Positions 10,101 through 22,100 of a stretch of 64,000 nucleotides of DNA are shown here, in pieces. The number at the start of each line of letters is the position of its first letter. The first letter of the stretch is position 1. Position numbers and translations under genes: made by a program. The notes under the pieces were generated by a model. The model worked only from the letters and a program-made list of their open reading frames with translations. It searched no databases and was not told the DNA's origin. This stretch comes from Conchocele bisecta (Eukaryota; Mollusca; Bivalvia; Lucinida; Thyasiridae): assembly GCA_029237695.1 (NCBI GenBank), contig CM055279.1, forward strand, positions 21,083,919 through 21,147,918, read 5' to 3'.

Positions 10101-13100
10101 TTTCGGCACTCGAAAATGAGAGAATATTTTTTTTTTTTTTTTTTTGTTAAAGTGCGCCGTCGAAGATATTCGCCTATTTTATACCCTTTTCTACTCGCTA
10201 TATCGGCAAGAATACGAGTATTCCGTGGTAGCGCCTCTCCACGGAATACTTCTGGCAAGTTTCGTTGTAATCGAGCGCAGGGAAAGCGGAAATCTCGACG
10301 AACCCTAACCCTAAAATGTAGCGTTTAGGTCGTCGGGATTTTTTCCTTTTTTTTCACCCATTTTCGAACACGTGCCATTTCGCGCACGTTCAAGCTACAC
10401 TAACGAACGAGGTATGCATGTGTTGGCGGAGGAACCCGGCTCAATTTGGGCTCAACGCTGACACTCTGGCTCGTTCGACCATGACCGTGCCGAGTGTGCA
10501 ACACACCCCCAAAATGAGGTTTTTTCGAGTCGTTTTCCAGCATGAAATTTTCGCCGCCCCCGGCCGTTTTCCACCCCTTCTCGCACGTGAAACGATAGAT
10601 GCGTCTTTAATGTACACGTCCTGGCAATTTCAGGCTCGCATCTCTTGTATATCGCGAGATACGAGCTCGCCAACAAGGTCACCCCAAAGGTGGCCAGAAC
10701 TAGAAACGACCTAAGTGCTACTCGGATGAAAGTGGTGGGCAGGGTTTTTTGAAAAACGTGAAAAAACACCCAAACGGTGGTGCTAGCGCGCCGTTCATAT
10801 TGGCACACGGTAGCTGTTGCAATACACTACAAATGCGTAGAAAGACCCTCTGAGATTTACTTCCGTACATAGACGATGTGATAGTTGGAATATTTTAGTC
10901 CGGGCCCTTGGCCGAAAAGGGCCCTTTTTGGACGTCTCCTATTGGGTCGTCAAACGACCCAAATGCTACCTGGCCCCAGGGTTTTTTCCATATCTTACGT
11001 ATTAGGTCACTTACGAAGGCAGGCAATACATTTCCTCACCTATCTTTCAACGACGAACCCATTAAAGGCGTTTCCGACAATAAACCTCTGAAATCACTGA
11101 AATCGTGTAAAAATCACCAAGGGGTGGGTACCCAGGTGAAATTTTTTACTTTTTCAATCACTACCAGGGTTCTTCGCGGGGATGATTGCAAACGATTCAT
11201 TAGACTCAAGTAGACGAGGAAATGTATTTCCTTCGTGTCTAAGTCACGTACTTCCCAAGATATTTCTGATAGACACCACCTCAGTGCTACCTAGGTCGTC
11301 AGATGACGACCCAAACGCTACTTGGTAAATGTGCTACCAGGGTCGTCGGAAAACGACCGAAACGCTACCTGGCCCTAGGGTTTTTTCTACTACTTCCATA
11401 ATAGGCCACTTAGGAAGGAAGGCAATACTTTTCCTGGGCTAGTTTTCAACGAGGAACCCGTTAAGACCTTCTCCGACAATAACCCCGGGGTCACTGAAAT
11501 GTTGCAAAAAAATCACCAAGGGTACCCATGTGATTTTTTTTACATTTTCAATCACTACCGGGGTTCTTCGCGGGCATGATTCCAAACGATTCCTTACACA
11601 GAACTAGACGAGGGAAATGTATTTCCTTCGTGTCTAAGTCACATACTTTCCAAGACATTTCAAATAGACAATACCTCGGTGCTACCAGGGTCGTCAGATG
11701 ACGACCCAAACGCTACCGGGCCCTAGGGTTTTTCTCCTACTTTAATAATAGGTCACTTACGAATGAAGGCAATACTTTTCCTACGATACTTTTCAACGAG
11801 GAACACGTTAAAACCGTTTCCGACAATAACCCCGGGGGTGGTCGTTGAAATGTGGCAAAAAATCACCAAGGGGTATGTATACCCAGGTGATTTTTTTTAC
11901 ATTTTCAATCACTACCAGGGTTCTTCGCGGGGATGATTCCAAACGATTCCTCACACAGAACTAGACGAGGAAATGTATTTCCTTCGTGTCTAAGTCACAT
12001 ACTTCCCAAGATATTTCAATAGACACCACCTCAGTGCTACCTAGGTCGTCAGATGACGACCCAAACGCTACTTGGTAAATGTGCTACCAGGGTCGTCGGA
12101 AAACGACCCAAACGCTACCTGACCCTAGGGTTTTTTCTACAACTTCCATAATAGGCCACTTAGGAAGGAAGGCAATACTTTTCCTGGGCTAGTTTTCAAC
12201 GAGGAACCCGTTAAGACCTTCTCCGACAATAACCCCGGGGTCACTGAAATGTTGCAAAAAATCACTAAGGGGTATACCCATGTGATTTTTTTTACATTTT
12301 CAATCACTACCGGGGTTCTTCACGGGCATGATTCCAAACGATTCCTTACACAGAACTAGACGAGGAAATGTATTTCCTTCGTGTCTAAGTCACATACTTC
12401 CCAAGATATTACAATAGACATGACAAAAGTGGTACGAGGGTCGTCATTTACGACGCAAACGCTACCTGGCCCTCAAGCCTTTTTATATATCTTGGCTAGT
12501 AGGTCACCTACGAAGGAAATGAGTCTATTTCCTACGATACATTACAACGAGCCAACCATTAAAGGTACTTCCCACAATAACCTCGATGCTTTGTTAAATC
12601 ATGCAAACAAGATTACCAGGGTTTTGGTGGGCGTTGCTTTCATTCGATTCAGTGTAGAAAAACTAAACCCTAACCCTGTATTTTTATTTTTACCCCGGGG
12701 ACACAATTTCCCTAACCCTGGCCCGAAAACCCCCGCTGGGCCCAATATGCTACCAAAGTCGTTTCAGGTAGCGGAAAGGTCGAAAAAAAAAAATGTTTTT
12801 TTGCCGTTAGCGGGGTTCTAGGGTTGGTAGCAAAAGGTCGTTTTAAATTTTCAAAATTTCTTGACGACCCTGCTTGACGACCCAACGCTACCAAAAAAAC
12901 GACCTAAGTAGCGCTACATTTTTTTTTTATTGTAGCGAAAAGTTCGTTTTGACGACCTAAGTAAGCGTTCTTGACGACCAGGTAGCACACAAAAACGACC
13001 TTTTCGCTACAGCAAAACGACCTTTTCGCTACCTGCCATACCCCTAACCCAACCCTAACCCTAACCCTAACCCCTAACCCTTAACCCTCATATAAAACTA

Positions 13101-16100
13101 AAAAAAAAAAATAAAGTTAGGAGCAAAAAACACGTTAATATTTTGCACTGTAAAGAATGAGAAAATAAAAATGCATAAAATGTTTGTTAGTGTCCGTAAC
13201 CAGGTCAGGAATTTTCCACTTCAATAGAAAATAATACACTCTTATATATGATGATTTATCGGTGCACTGTTAGGAACCTAACAAATGTAAGAATTGCAGA
13301 ATTATTTCATACTAACACGTCTCTGAGCGACCAAAATGTGGTTACGGACACTACAAAAAGCACGTAGTGTCCGTAACCCTTAAAATGTGCTATATTTCCC
13401 TGTCTGTATTTCAATAATTATATCGACATATGATCTGGATGTTCAGTTTTATAAACATAAAATACCTATAGCACAGTTTGTTGATCGCTGTAATTGTACA
13501 ATAGCCTTCACATACTATGTCTGCATATAGCTTATAGATTGCCAAATTGCTTATTTGTGAAAAATTATCACTTGGATTTTTTTGTGTGAAATAGTACATC
13601 CCGGTGGGATGATAATTTATGTTTGGATTATATTAAATGACAGAAGGAACACTTACTGATGCTTGGCAGACAAGGTTTGTGTTCCATCAGGTGTTTTGTG
13701 TTTTAAATTAGCGAGTTGCTGGGACCGATCATTTGGTGTAGTGTCCGTAACCCTTCAGAGCGTTATGGCATATCATACGGTTATTTGCATATAATTTATT
13801 TAAATATCATTTGATTGTTAGGGGGGGATATTACGTTCCTACTTCTATTTATTAATGTAATACGTTCAATTTATCATGTTAGCCATGAAATTGATCCATG
13901 CACCAAAAGCTAATGTCGTTCGCACTGAAAATGCGAAAATGTATGAGTGTTACCCTCAAAATGTCATCTTTTATTATGAGTGGACTGTCATACCCTTGTA
14001 CTAATGTATGCGTGTTAGAATCTATACCATCAAGTCTTGATACATAAACCCATCTTCAAAATACACTCAACAAACAAAATGTCAGAGTTATGCAAAGTAC
14101 GTGGGTTACGGAACCCTACAAAGCTGGACCATGTTATAGTGTGCATTGGATAAAGTACATTCTATTAATAACTAGAATGTGGCCGGTCGGCACACGAATC
14201 CCCCGCTGGCAGGCCAAAGAAAACGAGGCATATTTGATAAGCCATTTACCCGAGCGTTAAGGTTTTGAACGCACCTTGACCTGGGCTTAGTGGGGGCGGG
14301 GACGAATGTGGATTTGTCACAGGGTGGTAGAGTACCATTGTAGCAATGCGTGTGTGAAATGTGAAGCAGATCCGAGCAAGGAAACACAAAAATTTATAAG
14401 CCATTTAACTGAATGTTAGGTTTCAAACCGCACCAAATCTGTGACCTTGACCCTGTGCTTAGCGGGGCAGGACGAATGTGGATTTGTTTGTCACAGGGCG
14501 GTAGAGACCATTGGGAGCAATGCGGGTGTGTGAAAGTTAGTGTAGGATTGAGAAACGCGCACGTAGATTTGTCCCAAGTGGCAAGTAAACAATTAAAGTG
14601 GTAAAGGTGAAGGTGAAAGGTGAAGGGTCGAAAGTACGGGTGGTGGGGAGTGTGTAAGGCATGTTAATATGTATCATGTATATAAATTTTAATTTCGATT
14701 GGCCAAAAAGTATTGAGAAGTTATTGGTAGGATTTGAGAAACGTGCACGTAGATTTGTGCCAAAGTGCTAAGTAAAAACATTTAAAGTAGAAAATGTGAA
14801 GGTCAAAAGTCAAGGTCGAAGTACTGGGTGGTGGAGTGTGTAAGGCATGTTAATATGTATCATGTATATAAATATTTAAGCGATTGGCAAAAGTATCGAG
14901 AAGTTATTGTAGGATTGAGAAACGTGCACGTAGATTTGTCCCAAGTGCCAAGCAAACATTAAAGTGGAAAAGGTCAAGGCTTAAAGGTCAAGGTCGAAGT
15001 ACGGGGGGGGGGGGGGGGGGGGGTGGGGGGGGGGGTGGAGTGTGCAAGCATGTTCATATGTATCACGTGTATAATATTGACATAATATGTGAACCATGTA
15101 GAAGTTTACTAAAGAATATGGTAATATCGGGACGTACGGACGGGATGGACGGACGGACGTAGCCCGGTAACACTATATGCCCCCGTAACTTTCGGTAGCG
15201 GGGGCATAATAAAAATAATAATAACTAGAAAAAGTCGATGGCGCGCCATCGCAATATACCCACTTTCCCCAAATGCTAGTCCGAAAGGGGGGAGGGTAAT
15301 CCATGATGGAGGGTCGGATAAAAAACAAAAATCCGAAATTCACTTTACGCATCAGCACATCAAAACGAAGCTACGAACCAAATATCAGACGCGTAGGTAT
15401 TAAGGTGAAAAAGTTTTTCGACCTACGAGGAAAAATAGTGAAATTCTAAGTCCGAAAAGGGGAGATAATCCATGATGGAAGGTCCGATCAAAAATCGGAA
15501 TTCACTTTGCACATCATAACGAAGCTACATATCAAATATCAGAAATGTAGGTATTAAGGTGAGAAAGTTTTTTGACTTACAATGAAAAATAAGGGAAAAT
15601 CTGAGTCGAAAGGGGGAGATAATCCATGATGGAGGGTCGGGATCAAAAATCCGAAGTTCACTTTGCGCATCTGCACATGATAACGAAGGTACATACCAAA
15701 TATCAGGCGCGTAGTATGAAGGTGAAAAAGTTTTTCGGGGTTACAAGGAAAAAATGGGAAATTGTGAGTCCGAAAAGGGGGAGATAATCCATGATGGAGG
15801 TCGGATCCAAAATCCGAATTCACTTTGCGCATCTGCACATGATAACGAAGCTACTACCAAATATCAGGAGCGTAGGTATGAAGGTGAAAAAGTTTTTCGA
15901 GTTACAAGGAAAAAAAAATGGAAATTGTGAGTCCGAAAAAAAGGGGGAGATATCCATGATGGAGGGTCGGATCAAAAATCCAAAATTCACTTTGCGCAAC
16001 TACACATGATAACGAAGCTACATAGCAAATATGAGGGCGCGTATGTATGAAGGTGAAAAAGTTTTTCGAGTTACGAGGAAAAAAAATGGGAAATTGTGAG

Positions 16101-19100
16101 TCGAAAGGGGGAGATAATCCATGGATGGAGGGGTTCGGATCAAAAATCCAAATTCACTTTGCGCATCTGCACATGATAACGAAGCTACATTTACCAAATA
16201 TCAGGCGCGTAGGTATGAAGGTGAAAAAGTTTTTTCGAGTTACGAGGAGAAAAATGGGGAATTCTGAGTCCGAAAGGGGGAGATAATCCATGATGAGGGT
16301 CGGATCAAAAATCCAAATTCACTTTGCGCATCGAACATGAAATAACGAAGCTACATACCAAATATCAGGCGCGTAGGTATGAAGGTGGAAAAAGTTTTTT
16401 CGGAGTTACAAGAAACGTAACGGACGTACGGACGGACGGACGTACGGACGTACGGACGTACGGACGGACGGACACCCGTGACGAAAACAATATACCCGTT
16501 TTTTTTTACAAAAAAAGTGGGTATAATAATACAAAGCTAACCATGTTATATTGTGAATTTGGATACAGTACATAAAAATAATATTAATAACTAGAAAAAG
16601 TCGATGGCGCGCCATCGCAATATACCCACTTTCCCCAAATGCTAAGTCCGAAAGGGGGAGGTAATCCATGATGGAGGGTCGGATAAAAAATCCGAATTCA
16701 CTTTGCGCATCAGCACATCAAAACGAAGCTACGAACCAAATATCAGACGCGTAGGTATTAAGGTGAAAAAGTTTTTCGACCTACGAGGAAAAATGGTGAA
16801 ATTCTAAGTCCGAAAAGGGGGAGATAATCCATGATGGAAGGTCGATTTAAAAAATCGGATCACTTTGCACATCATAACGAAAGCTACATATCAAATATCA
16901 GAAATGTAGGTATTAAGGTGAGAAGTTTTTGACTTACAATGAAAAATAGGGAAATTCTGAGTCCGAAAGGGGGATGATAATCCATATGGAGGTCGGATCA
17001 AAAATGCGAATTCACTTTGCGCATCTGCACATGATAACGAAGCTACATACCAAATATCAGGCGCGTAGGTATGAAGGTGAAAAAGTTTTTCGAGTTACAA
17101 GGAAAAAAATGGGGGAAATTGTGAGTCCAAAAGGGGGAGATAATCCATGATGGAGGGTCCGGATCCAAAATCGAATTCACTTTGCGCATCTTGCACATGA
17201 TAACGAAGCTACATACCAAATATCAGGGAGCGTAGGTATGAAGGTGAAAAAGTTTTTCGAGTTACAGGAAAAAAGGGAAATTGTGAGTCCGAAAGGGGGA
17301 GATAATCCATGATGGAGGGTCGGATCAAAAATCCGAATTCACTTTGCGCATCTGCACATGATTACGAAGCTACATAGCAAATATGAGGCGCGTAGGTATG
17401 AAGGTGAAAAAGTTTTTTTCGAGTTACAAGGAAAAAATGGGAATTTGTGAGTCCGAAAGGGGGGAGATAATCCAAGATGGAGGGTCGGATCAAAAATCCA
17501 AAAATTCACTTTGCGCATCTGCACATGATGACGAAGCTACATACCAAAATCAGGCGCGTAGGTATGAAGGTGAAAAAGTTTTTCGAGTTACGAGGAAAAA
17601 AAATGGGAAATTCTGAGTCCGAAATGGGGAGATAATCCAGATGGAGGGTCGATCAAAAATCCAAAATTCATTTTGCGCATCTGCACAATGATAACGAAAG
17701 CTACATACCAAATATCAGGCGCGTAGGTATGAAGGGTGAAAAAGTTTTTCGAGTTACGAGGAAAAAAATGGGAAATTTCTGAGTCGAAAGGGGGGAGTAA
17801 TCCCATGATGGAGGGGTCGGATCAAAAATCCAAATTAACTTTTGCGCATCTGCACATGATAACGAAGTACATACCAAATATCAGGCGCGTAGGTATGAAG
17901 GTGAAAAAGTTTTTCGAGTTACGAGGAAAAAAGGGAAATGGGAAATTCTGAGTCCGAAAGGGGGTGGAAAAGGGGATAATCCATGATGGAGGGTCGGATC
18001 AAAAATCCAAATTCACTTTGCGCATCTGCACATGATAAACGAAGCTACATACCAAAATATGAGGCGCGTAGGTATGAAGGTGAAAAAGTTTTTCGATTAC
18101 AAGAAACGTGACGGGACGGACGTACGGACGTACGGACGTACGGTCGGACACCCGTGACGAAAACAATATACCCGTTTTTTTTTTACAAAAAAAATGGGTA
18201 TATAATACTTTATTGAATATAAGTTATATTTGTCCCAACACGTATGTATATCGCGATTTCCTGGAAGAACAAATGAAAGACATCGTCTGCATAATGATAT
18301 CTAACATCTACTAAACCAATACATGTAAGTATAAATGGGTATACAAACAACAGCTATTATAAAGGTGAAATCATCCAGGGACATTCAGAATAACTCTATT
18401 TTTAAAGTCCAATATGAATGTTCCATTCGAAAATTAGATTAATTTTGCAAAAAGTACCGGGAACATTTTTTTTCTGGCTGAAATTGTCAGTGTCGAGGGC
18501 ATGCATGCCAAGTGCGTTACATAAGACAAATCTGGGAGTGTTTACACCTGCTAGATGATCAGGATAGTCATTGGAGCCAATGCAACATCTAGTTGGCGAC
18601 TCTCACCGCGCCAGAATCATTACTGAGAGGGGACATTTATTTAAATTTTTGTAAAGTTGAGCTCAGCACAATCAAGTCTCCAACAACTGAAAATACATAG
18701 CAGGTGTTCTTTAAGTAGTGTATACACTATTGCACTTAAAGCTAGTTGATCACACCTGAGACTAGAATATTATAATTAATTTTTGATGTAGTGTCCGTAA
18801 CATTTTTTCTCAGGTATCAATTTCAATTGTTACTTTATAATGTTCTAAATAAAACAAATCCAAGAGATTGATAATTGTTTGTGTTATTTTTTACCATTAT
18901 TCCAAATAATGATATTTTGTTGAATGTTTCAAGAACCAATCGTTGATTTCATGAATCCACAACTGGTAATTTCCAAGTGATGACAGTCTAACTGCAAATA
19001 TTTAATATAAAATATGCTTTTGTTAAATTGATAATAGGTTGTAGTGTCCGTAACCTTTTTTGGAAAGTACAATACATTTTTCATTTTTTGTTATGAACTC

Positions 19101-22100
19101 TGAGCTATGTTAGCTATGTTATCATTCCATATGTTTTTGGAACTGAACTATTGTCAGTAATCACATGTATATTTACATTAGTATTGCTGAATTTACATAA
19201 ACTGCAAAGTGAGTTTTATTAATTGTTTTGAAAAAATATGGGCATTTCGCAATATTTTGTTGATTATTTATTTTATTAAACTCTTAATTTTTAATTGTGT
19301 CGCATTCCAATTATGTTTAATTTACCATACTACTACAGTTCAACTGTTAAATGCTCCGGAAACAATGATTTTGCTTTTTTATTTGTGAAAATGTAGTGTC
19401 CGTTAACCATTTTTACAGTCCAAAAATTGTTTGCTTTTATCTGGTTTTATATGCTGTCCATAGTGAATAATTTAATATTTATTTTATGTTACTGTGCTCA
19501 AACTGTAATATCTTGGCAATATTGTTGATAAAATGTGTTTTCCTTTAAAAAATAATGATTAAGTTTCAAATGATAAAAAATACTGGACTGCAGTTGTTGT
19601 ATAAATGCTAAAAAAAATATATGTTATGTTCAATGTTATATGAAAAAGTTACTGTTTTCTATGTTTGATGTTCCCAGCGGGGTTTATTAGCAAGTTATTA
19701 AATGCTACACCATTCCCTTGGTCTTTAACTTGTGTGTTATATACCCTATGTAGTGTCCGTAACCCAGACTCGACCAGTCTTGAAACAGACAAAAAAAGAA
19801 GTATTTGTAGATGGTTCCCCAATAAATCATCATATATTTAGAGGCTTAATATGACGACCTTCCGGATAAAAATAAATTTGCATGAATTCTACAAAGTTGA
19901 TAATTGGCCATCTAGTGCAACTCAAAAGGCGCTTTTACCGTGTTTTACCCGTTTGTAAATCTTTTTCAATAATGATGTTTATGAGTGGACAAAAGTGGGA
20001 ATAGCTGAATTACAACATTTTGAAGATATTCTAACAATTTTGATTAAAACCTTACATGACCAAGGGTGATGTGGAATATTTATCTCCATTTGACAGATAG
20101 GTATCTTCTGCAAAAAATGTCCAGGAAATTGACCGCGAAAGTTTCTGTGATTAGAGACAAATTCGGTTTACGAAAATTCCCGACGCGGGGTAATCCCGAC
20201 AAATGGTTACGCTACTGTACATGTACATAAAGTTAAAACACTTGACTATGAGTGCACATAAGGAATTCGCCCTCATTGTTGTTTATAAAAGTGTTAAGAG
20301 GCCCTAGAAATAACCTACCCAAGTCACCTAATTGATCTTGAAACTTCTCATGAATCAGGTTCGTGCCTTGAAACTTTTTGCACATTTGAGTGACATTCAT
20401 TGATCACTCATACAATGAAGAAGTGTTGCTGCCTAGATGCATCAAATTTAAATATGGTGAAGTCCAGATTCACATAGAAATCAACATGTATCACATTTTA
20501 TGCATAATTTGCTAACAGACAATTTGTTGAAAAATCACAAAATATGTGGTAAATCACAATTGTATGTAACTGTAACCGTGGGAATCAAATTAAAATACCT
20601 TTTTAAAATAATTTTCAATTACATGTAACACTATTCTTAGAATGTGCTTATTCACTTGTTTTCTAGGGGAATGTATCAATGAGAAGGCACAAATCCATGA
20701 GAATTGGGGCTAATCAACTGACTGAACGTCCTGCAATTCTTGGCAGTATGTGTTTGTTGATGACACATAGACTAATAATTAATCTAGAGTGGAAAGCGAA
20801 AAATAAGCGCAATAATTTCACAGCAGCAACAACAACGAGTTAAACATAGATTTTTGGAAAACCCAAAATGATAAATTGAGAACTATTCTGAGAATGGAAA
20901 CGGCAAGATTGTATTTGTGCGCTGTATATTATAACTAACAGGGCCAGAAAAATATGCACGACCCGAGACACGAACCTGGGGACCTCTTGTTTACTGTACA
21001 GATACACAGATACACACTTCTTGCCCATAGTGACATAACCATGACATAAACAAGATAACTGTGATTAAAACCATACTAATTATTTGCTGTCACTCGATCT
21101 ATAGTTGTTAACATTAATTGAAGTATCCCAGGTTAATTAAGGTATAGATCTATTGAAGTGTTGTTTGATCCAAACTGTGAAATATGTAAATCAGAACCGG
21201 AAGATTGCGAGCACTTCATTTCTAAGTGCATATGGTTAGCACCAATCAGGACAGAGTATATAAACAAACTGAGGACATGTGCGGACAATCACTCTAATGC
21301 TATAGACACTATCGTCGACAACACTGCGCTCCTCACGCAGCTCTGGCTCGATTCTACACACCCCAATGTTATGCGAATCCTGAATACAACGACGAACTTG
21401 GAAGAAATAGAACTGATCAGCAGAGAATACATACACAGCATGCATGTCGAACGGACTCGACAGCTCGAAGTGATGTAAATCAAATCATATTTGCGTAAAT
21501 ACCCAATTAAAATTGCCAAAAACCCAATTGAAATCAGAAGTAGTGAGTATCAAAAAGCAATGAGAACAATTGTGGTACCTTTATCATGCTGCAGAAAACA
21601 ACCAATATAGCATATTTTTGTTATTTTTCCATGAAAACACATCTTGGTATTTCATTAGAATTGTCTCCAAGGAGACAATTCTAATGAAATGCCAAGATAT
21701 GTTTTCATTTCGAAACAAACTAATCAATAATTGCTGTCTGTTGATGTGTAAACAGTAGCGTGATTTTATTTTACCCAATTAAAATTTTGAAATACCCAAT
21801 TGCTTCAGAAATGATGGAGTAACAATACTCAATTACTAATTCCTTATCTGGAGCCCAGCTTAAGGATTTATATTATAACACCAAAACTCACGGGGATAAT
21901 TTTAATTTCACACAGGAGCAAAGTGATCTTTATAGTTCGCCATATGTTCTAAGCCAATCACTGGGCAACATTGTGCTCCACTTATTTTACATATTGCAAT
22001 GTTTAACCCCAATAATGGGCAATATGTTATATATTACCAAATTTAATGATTAACCGTTCGACAGGAAATGGAAATCAAGACTGTGATGGGGCATTGCATT

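Noticed and set aside
10452..10808. 118-residue minus-strand frame in the telomere-bounded block
   Set aside because: No recognisable motif, lies in GC-richer DNA where chance frames are long, and a competing plus-strand frame covers the same bases.
9109..13090. A chromosome end or assembly edge because of CCCTAA repeats
   Set aside because: UBE4B exon 1 lies upstream and exons 2-21 downstream in one order and orientation, so the tract is internal unless the join is wrong.
14884..15162. Glycine-run ORF
   Set aside because: Produced by a G homopolymer inside pearl-like element 1.
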